DNA of 64,000 bases from Alkalicoccus halolimnae (GCF_008014775.2 NZ_CP144914.1:2852001-2916000), one strand, 5' to 3'. Positions 37,096-46,002 are shown, counted from the stretch's first letter. Notes: generated by a model not told the origin, from the letters alone. Program-made: numbers and translations.

Positions 37096-39351
37096 CTAAA
37101 TAGCCAGCTTTACAGGCCGGGAAGCCGTTACGGTTACGGATTCGTTTCTATGGGTAAAATGCAGCGTTTTTCCTTCCAGCAGCTGATAGACTGCTTCTTT
37201 TCTATTCAGCGTTACTTCCAGGAGACGCCCCTGGTATTGAATACGGAAAGACAGCGTGTCCCATTCCTTTGGCAGGACCGGACGGAAGACGAGTCCTTTT
37301 TCCTTCACCCGCATGCCGGCAAATCCAAAAACGAGTGCCAGCCATGTTCCGCCCATATTCGCTAAATGAAGACCGTCTTTCGTGTTTTTATGCGTGTTAT
37401 CGATATCCAGCCGCGCCGTTTCAATAAAGTAGCGGTATGCTTTGTCCCCGCGGCCGAGTCTGGCTGCCATCATGCTGAATACACAGTAGGATAAGGAAGA
37501 GTCGTGCGTCGTCACTTTTTCATAATAATCATAGCTGCGGCGCATCGTTTCCTCATCCGCCTCATCTTCAAGCAGAAAATGACCGAGAACAGTATCCGCC
37601 TGTTTACATACCTGATACCGGTAAAGTGTAAGCGGGTGATAATGGAGCAGGAGCGGAAATTTCTCTTTCGGCGTATTTTCCAGGTCCCATACTTTTTTAT
37701 TTAAAAACGTATCGTCCTGTGCTTGAATACCGAGTTCATTACTGTAAGGCAGGTACATATTTTTTGCTGCCTTTTCCCACTGCTTCATTTCCGATTCTTT
37801 AAGATCCAGCTTCTCCGCCCAAACCCGGCGGTCTCCTTCCGGCAGTTTCTGCCATGCTTTCACTGCCCAGCGTAGGCTGTGCTTTGCCATCACATTTGTA
37901 TAATAGTTATTATTGACGATACACGTATATTCGTCGGGACCTGTAACATCGTCGAGCCGGAACATGCCGTTTTTCTCGTGACCCATGTCCATCCACAGGC
38001 GGGACGTTTCTGTGAGTACCTCAAGCATATAGTCTCTTAGAAAGTCTTCGTCACCGGTGACGAGATAATACTGGATAAAGCTGTAGGAGATATCTGCGCT
38101 TATGTGATACTGGGCTGTCCCCGCAGGAAAATAGGCTGAGCACTCTCCGCCGGTAATAGTGCGCCATGGAAATAGAGCTCCCTGGGAGTGCCCAACTTCT
38201 TTTGCTCTCGCCCTCGCTGCATCGAGAAGGGAATGGCGGTATTTAAGCAGCTGTTTTGCAATCTCCGGCTGTGTCATCAGAAAGACAGGGAACATATAGA
38301 TTTCCGTATCCCAGAAATAATGTCCTTCATAGCCTTCCCCGGACAGTCCCTTTGCAGGTATATTGCTGACCGCATCACGCCCGGCGGACTGGAGGAGATG
38401 ATACAGATTGAAATGAATCCCCTGCTGCAGCGATTCATCTCCTCCCACCTTTAAATTGGCCTGCATCCAGAAATGATCAAGATATTCTTTCTGTTCTTTC
38501 TCCAATAGAGAAAACGCCGGACGTCCGGCTAGAACTTCCTCCGCCTTTTCCTTCAGCCTGTTTTCATGCCTGTACGTATCCGTATACGCATTCCAGCGCG
38601 TTAATACTACTGGACCATCTGCTTGAAACGAATAGGTTTCCGTGAGCTTTCCTTCTTCTTCGATGACTTCTTTATCAGCTTCCGCTCCTTCCAGCAAGGA
38701 GCAGGAGGCGCAATGTACATTCAGCTTCGTTTCATACGTCTGATTTGTTACATGCAGCACTTCCCCGGCTTCCTGGGCCGTAACATGAAGACGCTCTGCG
38801 TGACCGCTTGCTACACGCGGATCATTCGGATCAACGAAGTTGCTCACATTCCCGTTTACAGAAGCTGCAACGTGCACTTCTGCGGGTGTCGAAGGGTCGA
38901 TAGTTATTTCCTGGGCAAACAACTCTTTGCGCGTAAACGAAACGAGCCGGCGGAATGTCAGCTTCACTTCTTTTCCTTTAGGCGATCGCCAGTGCACTCT
39001 TCTTTCCTGAATTCCGCGGTCCATATGTAAAACGCGCTCAAGGCCGAGGATTTTTCCGCTGAACATGGAAAAGCGTTCTCCGTCAATATCAATCGTCACC
39101 GTCTGACTGTCGATAATATTAACAAGCTTCTGCTGTGTTTCCGGGAAAGCGTACAGCTTTTCTCCATATTCTATTTCCGTTTCGTCATGATAGGCGTTAA
39201 TGTATGTGCCGCGGATTGAAGTCATATCCGGTCCGTATCCTTCTTCCACGTTCCCGCGGACACCTAAAAAACCATTTCCGAGAGAGAACAGACTTTCATT
39301 TACGAGCAGCTGCTCCTCGGTTAATTCATTATTGGTTACATTCCAGGTCAT
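37096..39351 (-). CDS. Glycoside hydrolase family 65 phosphorylase (maltose phosphorylase type)
   Basis: A 751-residue inverting phosphorylase, the normal length for the family. GNGFLGVRGNVEEG near the N terminus, HYFWDTEIYMFP in the (alpha/alpha)6 barrel, and VTGPDEYTCIVNNNYYTN with the catalytic Glu; the phosphate-binding THDSSLSYCVFS lies near residue 620. GH65 enzymes cleave alpha-linked glucose disaccharides with phosphate to give beta-glucose-1-phosphate. B. subtilis YvdK (maltose) is a close type, but trehalose and kojibiose enzymes share these motifs. No sugar transporter or beta-phosphoglucomutase is beside it. Confidence 0.9.
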   Translation of the reverse strand: MTWNVTNNELTEEQLLVNESLFSLGNGFLGVRGNVEEGYGPDMTSIRGTYINAYHDETEIEYGEKLYAFPETQQKLVNIIDSQTVTIDIDGERFSMFSGKILGLERVLHMDRGIQERRVHWRSPKGKEVKLTFRRLVSFTRKELFAQEITIDPSTPAEVHVAASVNGNVSNFVDPNDPRVASGHAERLHVTAQEAGEVLHVTNQTYETKLNVHCASCSLLEGAEADKEVIEEEGKLTETYSFQADGPVVLTRWNAYTDTYRHENRLKEKAEEVLAGRPAFSLLEKEQKEYLDHFWMQANLKVGGDESLQQGIHFNLYHLLQSAGRDAVSNIPAKGLSGEGYEGHYFWDTEIYMFPVFLMTQPEIAKQLLKYRHSLLDAARARAKEVGHSQGALFPWRTITGGECSAYFPAGTAQYHISADISYSFIQYYLVTGDEDFLRDYMLEVLTETSRLWMDMGHEKNGMFRLDDVTGPDEYTCIVNNNYYTNVMAKHSLRWAVKAWQKLPEGDRRVWAEKLDLKESEMKQWEKAAKNMYLPYSNELGIQAQDDTFLNKKVWDLENTPKEKFPLLLHYHPLTLYRYQVCKQADTVLGHFLLEDEADEETMRRSYDYYEKVTTHDSSLSYCVFSMMAARLGRGDKAYRYFIETARLDIDNTHKNTKDGLHLANMGGTWLALVFGFAGMRVKEKGLVFRPVLPKEWDTLSFRIQYQGRLLEVTLNRKEAVYQLLEGKTLHFTHRNESVTVTASRPVKLAI

Positions 39352-39400
39352 CGTTTCTGCCTCCTTTTTCTAATCGCTTTTTACTAAGCTCTGTTAAAGA

Positions 39401-39441
39401 GTTCCGTGCTGTTATTGGAGTGCCTGCGGCTCCTCCGCCTG
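39401..39441 (+). repeat. Detached repeat module (TTATTGGAGTGCCTG type)
   Basis: CTCTGTTAAAGAGTTCCGTG then CTGTTATTGGAGTGCCTGCG, matching 17138 and the inverse at 32487-32530. The following bases up to 39540 are GC-rich with small palindromes and no gene. Confidence 0.6.
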
Positions 39442-39599
39442 CCGCGGAGAAAGCATGCGGCTTCCCTGACGTCCGAAAGGATCTTTCCGCTTTCTTTTTC
39501 CGCAGGCGTCTCGAAAAATCGTCTTGGCACCGGCTTTACGGAATGAGAAATATTGTTCATTAAAAACAGAAGTACGTCTCTTTCAGGGCTAAAAAACGA

Positions 39600-39719
39600 A
39601 GCGGAAACCGGCCCGTGGAAGAAGGAGATTGGAAGATCCCGCAGGACACAGGTCCTGCCCGGAAAGCGTCCCCATGGAAACGAAGGCGCACGCTTCTCTA
39701 CTTTATTTTCAAGGCAGCC
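39600..39719 (+). repeat. Dispersed intergenic repeat, right half
   Basis: Has CGGAAAGCGTCC (39660-39671), CATGGAAACGAAGGCGCAC and the tail TACTTTATTTTCAAGGCAGC (39699-39719). The left half is replaced by a GGAAGAAGGAGATTGGAAG stretch also seen, inverted, near 41980. It abuts the moaB stop codon. Confidence 0.75.
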
Positions 39720-39724
39720 TTTTA

Positions 39725-40237
39725 CTAAAGATCTTTTTTTATTTCCCTCACAACATGGGCGAGCTCCGGCAGGATGAGTTTATTCATTGCCAGTTTTACT
39801 GCCCCGCTCGAACCAGGCATCGCAAAAACAGCGGTGCCATTTTTCACTCCGGCTGACGCTCTGCTCATGATGGCAGCCGAACCGATATCTTCTGTATAGC
39901 TGAGCATGCGGAACAGTTCGCCAAAACCGGTAATTTCCTTATCAAACATCTTTGTTACTGTTTCAATCGTTATATCCCGCTTCGCTATGCCGGTGCCTCC
40001 GCTCAATAAAACGGCATCGACCTCCGGATGGTTAAGCCCCTGCTCGACAGCGCGGCGGATCTGGGTTTCTTCATCAGTCACAATTTCATAAGCGGCCGTA
40101 ACAAAGCTTTTCTCCTCAAGCAGGTCCTTGATCAGCTTTCCACTTTTATCAGTTTCCTTCGTACGGGTATCACTTACAGTAATAATTTTACAGCGGACGA
40201 CATTAGGTGCTTCCTGTTTATGTTCTGTTACGCTCAT
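39725..40237 (-). CDS. moaB: Molybdenum cofactor biosynthesis protein MoaB
   Basis: A 170-residue MogA/MoaB-fold protein: KIITVSDTRTKETDKSG at the start, and VLLSGGTGIAKRDITIETV, the molybdopterin-binding loop. MoaB/MogA proteins adenylate molybdopterin before metal insertion. ATG at 40237 follows AATAGGAGG. It is 14 bases downstream of a broken reading frame that looks like the tail of a former operon partner. With mobA it indicates working molybdoenzymes. Confidence 0.92.
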   Translation of the reverse strand: MSVTEHKQEAPNVVRCKIITVSDTRTKETDKSGKLIKDLLEEKSFVTAAYEIVTDEETQIRRAVEQGLNHPEVDAVLLSGGTGIAKRDITIETVTKMFDKEITGFGELFRMLSYTEDIGSAAIMSRASAGVKNGTAVFAMPGSSGAVKLAMNKLILPELAHVVREIKKDL

Positions 40238-40251
40238 GCATAATCCTCCTA

Positions 40252-40475
40252 TTAATTTCGCTTGCTTCCTTTTCTTACTTCATCAAATTCTTCCTGCTGC
40301 TCTTCTGAGTTGTTTTCGTTATACTCTCTGTCTGACAGCCAGCCAGCAGCAGTACTATAGAGATCAAACCTGCTTTTTTCAAATTTCCCTTCCTGATCTG
40401 GGTATAGATTCCTTCAGCCAGATCCCCACATCCCACGGAACATCTGCTTTTGTTAGGCCTATACCCTTTCACCAT
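40252..40475 (-). pseudogene. Decayed reading frame just upstream of moaB
   Basis: Two coding-like segments lie end to end in different frames: ADVPWDVGIWLKESIP (about 40405-40455), then, after a one-base shift at a CCC, a frame that includes FDLYSTAAGWLSDREYNEN and a Glu-rich tail and stops at 40252, 14 bases before moaB. No start codon serves the first segment. This suggests the C-terminal 70 residues of a lost gene co-transcribed with moaB. A competing reading is a 35-residue lipoprotein in the third frame (TTG start near 40379, lipobox LLAGC). I do not recognise the family. Confidence 0.4.
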
Positions 40476-40541
40476 AAAGATTTAACAACCGGCTTGTTAT
40501 TTCAAACTTGTTTTCTTTAATGGCCGGTCCGAAAACGAGAA

Positions 40542-40574
40542 ACTGCCTTCACGACGAAATGTCATGAAGGCAGT
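40542..40574. terminator. Hairpin after the MurF-like gene
   Basis: ACTGCCTTCACGAC, loop GAAAT, GTCATGAAGGCAGT with a T-rich stretch on the minus strand, 38 bases past the stop of the next gene. Confidence 0.6.
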
Positions 40575-40611
40575 ATACTGGTTTCTGTCCAGAAAACTTG
40601 AAGCTGCTGCT

Positions 40612-41784
40612 TTACTGTTTCAGGGGTTCCTTATTTTTGAGCGCTTCCGTTATCTGCGCAAGAGTCATACCCAGCTCCAGCCCGACTGCGGCTGCCGCAA
40701 GAATATGATAAACGTGATGTCTGCCGGTCAGACTCGTATAGAATTCTGCTTCGGTGCCGTCTTTCTGTTTGACCGTGAACGTCATCCCATCAGCATCGGA
40801 ACGAATGTCCGCGGCAGATAGATCAACGTCTTCCCTTTCCATGCCGTAATAAACGAGGCGTGCTGCATTTTGCTTATCAGATACAGTCTTGTTTTCCTCA
40901 TCTTTGTTTAAAAAAACCGTTCCGGTTTCAGGAAGCAACTCCACTATTCCCTCTTTTGTTTTTTGATCAGCGGGCTGAGTATTTTCTTCTCCAGCTGCCG
41001 GGACGATAACGAAGCGGCCAAAGATGTCCCGAATTCCGTCTTTCTGCTCTGTACTCATGCCCGCAATAAATATGTCATGTTCCGGTTTCAGCTGTTTATT
41101 TATCGTTCGTGCAGTGTCATCAGCACTTTCATTATCGGCAGTCGCGAGCACGTTGTATTCCGCTGAAAGAATCGTCTTCATCCAGTGTTTCACATCCGCT
41201 GTTCCTTCGTTTTCTGCAATACCAATCACTTTCAGTTCCGGAGAAGCTTTAATTAAACGTTTCGCGTCATTCCCTGTCCCTGCGATGACACGTTTTTCAA
41301 TCGGCTGATTGATTTTATTCGTTATTTTCACGACTGTAAATGGAATGGAAGCAAAAACAACGAGCAGCAGAATCGCCAGCTCTATGCTTACGTTCGCCCC
41401 GAAAAAGATGGCAAACGAGGCTGCGATCCAGTAGACCACATACGTTGTCCCGAAGAGACGCTGGACGCGGGGCGTATACTCCAGCGGTGTCTCTTCCTTC
41501 CGGCGGACAGCCAGATAAATAATAAAAATGACCGCAAAAGTGGCGGTTGCCGCAAGAAGCTGGACGTTTGCTGAATCTGCAAACGCAACGACAATAAGCG
41601 GTATGAAATACAGGAGTTCTGCAGGTGTCGAGATGCTTTGTTTGTTTTCTTTCATCCACTCCCTGTAGCGGTTATTCTCATAGGAATGAAGCTGCATCAT
41701 ATGGACACTCCGCCTGATTTCAATCGAAACCGGAAGTATCCACGTAACGAGCAGCAATGTAAAAAGGATAATTGTATTAATCAT
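40612..41784 (-). CDS. Membrane-anchored MurF-like protein with a degenerate P-loop
   Basis: 390 residues. The first 155 contain four or five membrane helices. Residues 187 onward resemble the central domain of the Mur ligase MurF: VIGIAENEGTADVKHWMKTI stands where MurF has its GSNGKTTTK ATP loop, followed by EYNVLATADNES in place of the NVLKTxGN string, and TGRHHVYHILAAAAVGLELG near the end. The P-loop Lys and Thr residues are lost and the C-terminal ligase domain is missing, so it cannot be a normal ATP-dependent ligase. ATG at 41784 follows ATAAGGAG. Single gene. Confidence 0.65.
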   Translation of the reverse strand: MINTIILFTLLLVTWILPVSIEIRRSVHMMQLHSYENNRYREWMKENKQSISTPAELLYFIPLIVVAFADSANVQLLAATATFAVIFIIYLAVRRKEETPLEYTPRVQRLFGTTYVVYWIAASFAIFFGANVSIELAILLLVVFASIPFTVVKITNKINQPIEKRVIAGTGNDAKRLIKASPELKVIGIAENEGTADVKHWMKTILSAEYNVLATADNESADDTARTINKQLKPEHDIFIAGMSTEQKDGIRDIFGRFVIVPAAGEENTQPADQKTKEGIVELLPETGTVFLNKDEENKTVSDKQNAARLVYYGMEREDVDLSAADIRSDADGMTFTVKQKDGTEAEFYTSLTGRHHVYHILAAAAVGLELGMTLAQITEALKNKEPLKQ

Positions 41785-41899
41785 GAAGATCTCCTTATAA
41801 TCGTTTTCAAAAATGAAAGCTCTGGTCGTGTTTTTGTTAAAGAGCGCAAGCAGGTTTCCTGACGCCGAAAACATTGAAAAAAAACTTTGCTGAAGTCTG

Positions 41900-41990
41900 G
41901 TGCTGATAAATGTAGAAAACGCAGCTTCGGCCTGCCCTGGAGGAAATTTTCAGGAGGAGCTCCTTAGGGACTTTCCAATCTCCTTCTTCC
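41900..41990 (-). repeat. Inverted repeat modules
   Basis: On the minus strand CGAAGCTGCGTTTTCTACAT then TTATCAGCACC (41900-41929), plus GAAGAAGGAGATTGGAAAG (41970-41988) as in the 39.6-kb copy. The gap 41785-42175 has nothing else but a hairpin. Confidence 0.55.
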
Positions 41991-42138
41991 CCGGGCACGT
42001 TTCCACTTCGTTGTGATTTTCAATGACGGCAAGTCCGCTGTTTGAACGACGAATTTATAAAATTGGAAACCATAGCTATGGCAGAGAAGCCTGGGGAAAT
42101 ACTGGTACACCCGGAAATCTCCCCCCGCTTCATCAAAG

Positions 42139-42180
42139 AAGGTGTCCTGTGCGATCATGTTCGATCGTCGGACACCTATT
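42139..42180 (+). terminator. Hairpin at the 3' side of the fic gene
   Basis: GGTGTCC and GGACACC enclose an inner GCGATCA/GATCGT stem; the T run (TATTTTTT) is on the plus strand and reaches the fic stop codon, so it would mainly protect fic from antisense read-through. Confidence 0.55.
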
Positions 42181-42760
42181 TTTTGAGCAGTCTGTATAAC
42201 ACTTCTTCCAGAGGTTTCGGATCGGTAACCGACTGAATGGAAGCTTTTAAAATTTCGTCTTTATCGCCGTCCGCCCAGTTTAATGAATACCCGCACGAAG
42301 CAGCCAGACAGCGGATAAACTCTCTTGAGGCCCGGCCGTTTCCATCACGGAACGGATGCAGCACGTTTATTTCCGCAAAGTAGTGCGCCAGCTTACGTGC
42401 CAGTTTACGCTTGGAAAAACTATGCCACGGCTCGTTTCTTAAAAATACAAATAAAGTCAGAGCACTCGGTTCAATATGCTTTCTTGGAGCAAAAGTAAAA
42501 CCGTCTTTTGAAATATTTTCTTCTCTCACTTTTCCCGCAAAGGGATACAGATCCTGGAAAATCCAGGCGTGGATACGGCGTAAATGGGCAAAGTCAAAAG
42601 TTTCGTCCAGTGGACGCAGTGCCAGTTCCGCAAGCCTTTTGGAAGAAAGCATGGCATCGAAACGCTGCAGCTGCTCCTCGTCCCGGATGTCAAAGTGGTT
42701 AATCAGTACATCCGTTCCGGGATAGCAGTATTTTGACTCCCCTGTCCCATATTTACTCAT
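42176..42760 (-). CDS. Fic-family toxin (AMP transferase)
   Basis: A 194-residue single-domain Fic protein. The complete active motif HPFRDGNGR is at residues 135-143, and the flap region REENISKDGFTFAP precedes it. Fic toxins of this class transfer AMP to targets such as gyrase and topoisomerase IV. There is no inhibitory helix in the protein itself; it is supplied by the small gene before it, whose last eight bases overlap the fic start. Length and layout match VbhT/FicT class I systems. Confidence 0.9.
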   Translation of the reverse strand: MSKYGTGESKYCYPGTDVLINHFDIRDEEQLQRFDAMLSSKRLAELALRPLDETFDFAHLRRIHAWIFQDLYPFAGKVREENISKDGFTFAPRKHIEPSALTLFVFLRNEPWHSFSKRKLARKLAHYFAEINVLHPFRDGNGRASREFIRCLAASCGYSLNWADGDKDEILKASIQSVTDPKPLEEVLYRLLKK

Positions 42761-42929
42761 AGCGTGATAGCTCGAGCGCCTGTTGAATAAATGCTTCCTG
42801 GCTCATGTTGCCTGCCAGCCGCTCTTTTACGAGTGTCTCCTCTTTTACAGACAAAGTCATCCCTTCCACTGCAAGAGAACCCTTTGCCGATCGAAAAGCG
42901 GATTCAATATCCATTCGTTTTGCTGTCAC
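42753..42929 (-). CDS. VbhA/FicA-like antitoxin of the Fic system
   Basis: A 58-residue helical protein. SLAVEG at residues 18-23 is the S/TxxxE-G/N inhibitory motif that inserts a Glu into the Fic nucleotide pocket; KERLAGNMSQEAFIQQALEL resembles VbhA-type antitoxins. GTG at 42929 follows GGAGG at ten bases; an ATG 15 bases downstream is possible. It precedes and overlaps the toxin gene, so it is made first. Confidence 0.85.
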   Translation of the reverse strand: MTAKRMDIESAFRSAKGSLAVEGMTLSVKEETLVKERLAGNMSQEAFIQQALELSRYE

Positions 42930-42987
42930 TGCTTCATCGCCTCCGTTTTCTGATCCTGTCTCTATTATACTACATTTTTCACAAGGA

Positions 42988-43341
42988 TTAAAACGCTGAC
43001 TCTTTCTTTTTCGCGTAGATATGGTGAACAGCAGCATTGATTAAATAAAGCAGAGAAAGGACACCAAAAAAGCCGTTCCAGCCGATAATATAGTAAAAGC
43101 TGTAGTCTTTAATGCTTTCCATATGCATATTGGAAGGATCCGTCCATCTGGCTATCCCAAAATGGTAAAAAGCCACTGCAATCAGGAGTGTTCCTGTTAC
43201 TTGGAGCATAATGTAGAGCGTAGATTTCAGTTTCGTCATTTCAATGCGGTCGGTCAGAATATAAAACAGATAGCCGACAGATGCAAACGTAACAAACATC
43301 AGCATAACGAGAGAAATGACAAGCGTTGCCTCATTAATCAT
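42988..43341 (-). CDS. Small polytopic membrane protein, unknown function
   Basis: A 117-residue protein with three hydrophobic segments (about 5-28, 40-62 and 82-105) and a basic C terminus (YAKKKESAF). Start MINEATLVISLVMLMF behind GGAGGGTTTC. I do not recognise the family. It is upstream of the Fic pair on the same strand but separated by 58 bases without clear coupling, and divergent from an EamA transporter. Confidence 0.65.
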   Translation of the reverse strand: MINEATLVISLVMLMFVTFASVGYLFYILTDRIEMTKLKSTLYIMLQVTGTLLIAVAFYHFGIARWTDPSNMHMESIKDYSFYYIIGWNGFFGVLSLLYLINAAVHHIYAKKKESAF

Positions 43342-43469
43342 AGAAACCCTCCAATTTTGAAAGCTCTTTCTATTATAAACCTTTCCAGTCCCGAAAGAAT
43401 ACCCTCTTCCCTTCTAATTCTATCCATATTAGAATAGACGGAGTGCAAGCAGGAAAGGAGAGAACCGGT

Positions 43470-44390
43470 ATGTCTACACGTATGGCTTATATAATCGTTA
43501 TGGCCGGAGCTGCGCTCTGGGGAACGACAGGGATCTTCGTTAATGAACTGAATGCTTCCGGCTTTACCCCCTGGGAAGTCGTTGGTATCCGCCTGTCTTT
43601 TTCTGCGCTGCTGCTTCTGCTTTTTCTGCTTCTTTTCAAACGTCATCTTCTCTATGTCAAACTGCGTGATCTGCCGTATTTCATCGGCACCGGCATTATC
43701 AGTATCGCTTTTTTTAATTATTTCTTTTTTACGGTCATTGATACAGCGACTATTTCACTCGCTGTTGTCCTGCTTTATACCGGACCCGTTTTTGTCGCGG
43801 TCATTTCCCGTTTCACTTTTAAAGAAGCCTTTACAAAAAGAAAAGTCGGAGCCCTCATCCTCATGCTTGGAGGCTGTGCTCTGACCGTCGGTCTCATTCC
43901 TGCCGGAGCCTTGTCCGTCTCCGGAATGACGATTGTTTTTGGTGTGCTTTCCGGTTTCTTTTATGCTCTGTACAGCATTTTCGGGAAATATGTCAGCGGA
44001 CGCTACCATACGATGACAATTACGACGTATTCGATGATATTCGGCAGTCTCTTTCTTGTTCCGACAAGCAGACTCTGGGAAAAATCTTCCCTTCTCTTTT
44101 CACCTTCCGTTCTTCTTTACGGGCTTGGACTCGCTGCTGTTGCCACTGTTTTTGCGTATATTTTCTACACAGCAGGGCTCCGCTATATTGAATCGGGCAG
44201 AGCAGCAATATTGTCCACAGTAGAGCCAGTAGTCGCTATTATTATCGGTATGCTCCTTTACAGCGAAGTGGTCACTCTCTGGCAGGGGGCGGGAATGGCA
44301 CTCGTCATTGCTTCCGTTCTGTTAACCGTTCAGCGCCAGAAGCGGAACCACCCGATGGCACAGAAGTGGCGCGGGAAAAAAACAGGATAG
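43470..44390 (+). CDS. EamA/DMT-family transporter
   Basis: A 306-residue protein with ten membrane segments arranged as two EamA repeats; ALWGTTGIFVNELNASGFTPWEVVGIR marks the first repeat and YIESGRAAILSTVEPVVAIIIGMLLY the second. DMT proteins mostly export amino acids or metabolites. ATG at 43470 follows GGAAAGGAGAG and is chosen over an upstream in-frame codon. Single gene with terminator. Its location beside the catabolic island may be chance. Confidence 0.85.
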   Translation: MSTRMAYIIVMAGAALWGTTGIFVNELNASGFTPWEVVGIRLSFSALLLLLFLLLFKRHLLYVKLRDLPYFIGTGIISIAFFNYFFFTVIDTATISLAVVLLYTGPVFVAVISRFTFKEAFTKRKVGALILMLGGCALTVGLIPAGALSVSGMTIVFGVLSGFFYALYSIFGKYVSGRYHTMTITTYSMIFGSLFLVPTSRLWEKSSLLFSPSVLLYGLGLAAVATVFAYIFYTAGLRYIESGRAAILSTVEPVVAIIIGMLLYSEVVTLWQGAGMALVIASVLLTVQRQKRNHPMAQKWRGKKTG

Positions 44391-44401
44391 CAAGCAGAAA
44401 T

Positions 44402-44438
44402 AAAAAGACGCTCCGCCTGATCCAGGGAGCGTCTTTTT
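44402..44438. terminator. Terminator between EamA gene and ALDH gene
   Basis: AAAAAGACGCTCC, loop, GGGAGCGTCTTTTTT; works for both convergent genes. Confidence 0.88.
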
Positions 44439-44526
44439 TGCATATTCATTTATTAAAAACTCTGCGAGTGCAGTTTCCAGATCCGCTGCTGCTCTTCAAA
44501 CCGGTCACCTGGATTGGAACCCGTTT

Positions 44527-45978
44527 TTACTGGGACCAAGGCTGCGCAATTTTAAAGCAGACTACCCGCTGTTCTGTCATCTCCTCGATGGCATAGGCAA
44601 CCCCTTCACGGCCGATTCCGGATTTTTTCACTCCGCCGAACGGCATTTCGTCGACCCGGTAATCACTGCTGTCGTTTACCATGACACCACCGACGTGCAG
44701 GTGATGGACCGCGTAGAAAGCGTGGTCGATGTTGGAAGTGAAAATACCTGCCTGCAGGCCGTAGTCCACATCATTGGCGGCCTGCACCGCTTCCTGTATA
44801 CTTCCTACGGATTCGAGCATCACTACAGGTCCGAATACTTCTTCATAATACAAGCGGCAGCTGTGAGGAACGTCGATAAGCACGGTTGGGTCGTAGTAGG
44901 CACCGTTTCGTTTCCCGCCGTGGAGAACCTTCGCTCCAGCATCGACAGCTTCCTGCACCCACTCTTCGATGCGCTCTGCTTCCTGTTCATTGATAAGCGG
45001 TCCGACATCCGTCCATTCCGACTGTTTATCACCGACTTCGAGTTCTTTCGTCCTCTCTGCAAATAATTCGGTAAAATCTTCAAAGAGGGCTTCTTCAATA
45101 AAGACCCGCTGGACGCCGAGACAGTTCTGGCCTGCAGCTGCAAAGGCTCCGGAAACGGTAGATTTTACAGCATCGTGAAGATCAGCATCTTTCATAACAA
45201 TGACCGGAGAGTTCGATCCAAGCTCCATGCCAAGCTTTTTCAACCCGGCTTTTTCTGTAATCCTGTTTCCGGCATTAGTTCCCCCGGTAAAAGAAACCAT
45301 TTTCACTTCCGGGTGGGAAACAAGCGCGTCACCCAGCTCCCTTCCTGAGCCTGTCACTACGGAAAGAAATCCGCGCGGCACTCCTGCCTGATCAAACGCT
45401 TCTGCGAGCATCAGCGCACTGAGAGGAGTAACAGAAGCTGGTTTCAAAACGACCGGATTTCCTGCAGCAAGAGCAGGGCCGACTTTATGAGCGACGAGGT
45501 TGAGCGGATCATTAAACGGCGTGATTGCTGCCACAACTCCAATTGGGAACCGGAAATAGTAGCCCGTTCGGTTTTCGCTTCCTTCCCGCTGATCAAAATT
45601 GATCGTCTCGCCCTTAATACGTCTCGCTTCTTCGGCACTGATACGAAGCGTCTGAACCGTGCGGCTTACTTCTCCGCGCGCTTCCGTAATCGTTTTCGAT
45701 CCTTCTCTTGCAATCGTATACGCATAGCGCTCATGATACTCTTCTATATAGTCTGCAGCCCTCTGCAGGACATTAATTCGCTCATGTGTCGGCCAGGAGG
45801 AAATGGAACGGAAGGCTTCCGCTGCCTGGGTAATCACGTTTTCAACAAATTCCGCTGATGCTTTCGGCACCCGGGCAATCATTTCATTACTCTGCGGGTC
45901 AAATACGTCAAACGTTTTCGTTCCGCTGACCCAGTCCCCCAACACGTACATTTTTGCTGAAAGCACCTTCGTCTGCAT
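44527..45978 (-). CDS. NAD(P)-dependent aldehyde dehydrogenase
   Basis: A 483-residue ALDH: ITPFNDPLNLVAHKVGPALAAGNP contains the cofactor site, MELGSNSP the general-base Glu, GQNCLG the catalytic Cys, and EEVFGPVV the late cofactor Glu. ATG at 45978 follows AGAGGTGG, 24 bases after homoserine dehydrogenase, so they form one message. In the ectoine pathway a related ALDH (DoeC) oxidises aspartate semialdehyde to aspartate; beside a homoserine dehydrogenase the same reaction is likely here (inference). Motifs alone do not fix the substrate. Confidence 0.85.
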   Translation of the reverse strand: MQTKVLSAKMYVLGDWVSGTKTFDVFDPQSNEMIARVPKASAEFVENVITQAAEAFRSISSWPTHERINVLQRAADYIEEYHERYAYTIAREGSKTITEARGEVSRTVQTLRISAEEARRIKGETINFDQREGSENRTGYYFRFPIGVVAAITPFNDPLNLVAHKVGPALAAGNPVVLKPASVTPLSALMLAEAFDQAGVPRGFLSVVTGSGRELGDALVSHPEVKMVSFTGGTNAGNRITEKAGLKKLGMELGSNSPVIVMKDADLHDAVKSTVSGAFAAAGQNCLGVQRVFIEEALFEDFTELFAERTKELEVGDKQSEWTDVGPLINEQEAERIEEWVQEAVDAGAKVLHGGKRNGAYYDPTVLIDVPHSCRLYYEEVFGPVVMLESVGSIQEAVQAANDVDYGLQAGIFTSNIDHAFYAVHHLHVGGVMVNDSSDYRVDEMPFGGVKKSGIGREGVAYAIEEMTEQRVVCFKIAQPWSQ

Positions 45979-46002
45979 GCTCCAACACCACCTCTCTTTA
46001 AA

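Noticed and set aside
40275..40475. 66-codon minus frame with a lipobox-like LAGC
   Set aside because: It overlaps two more coding-like frames; treated as part of a decayed gene, with the lipoprotein kept as an alternative.
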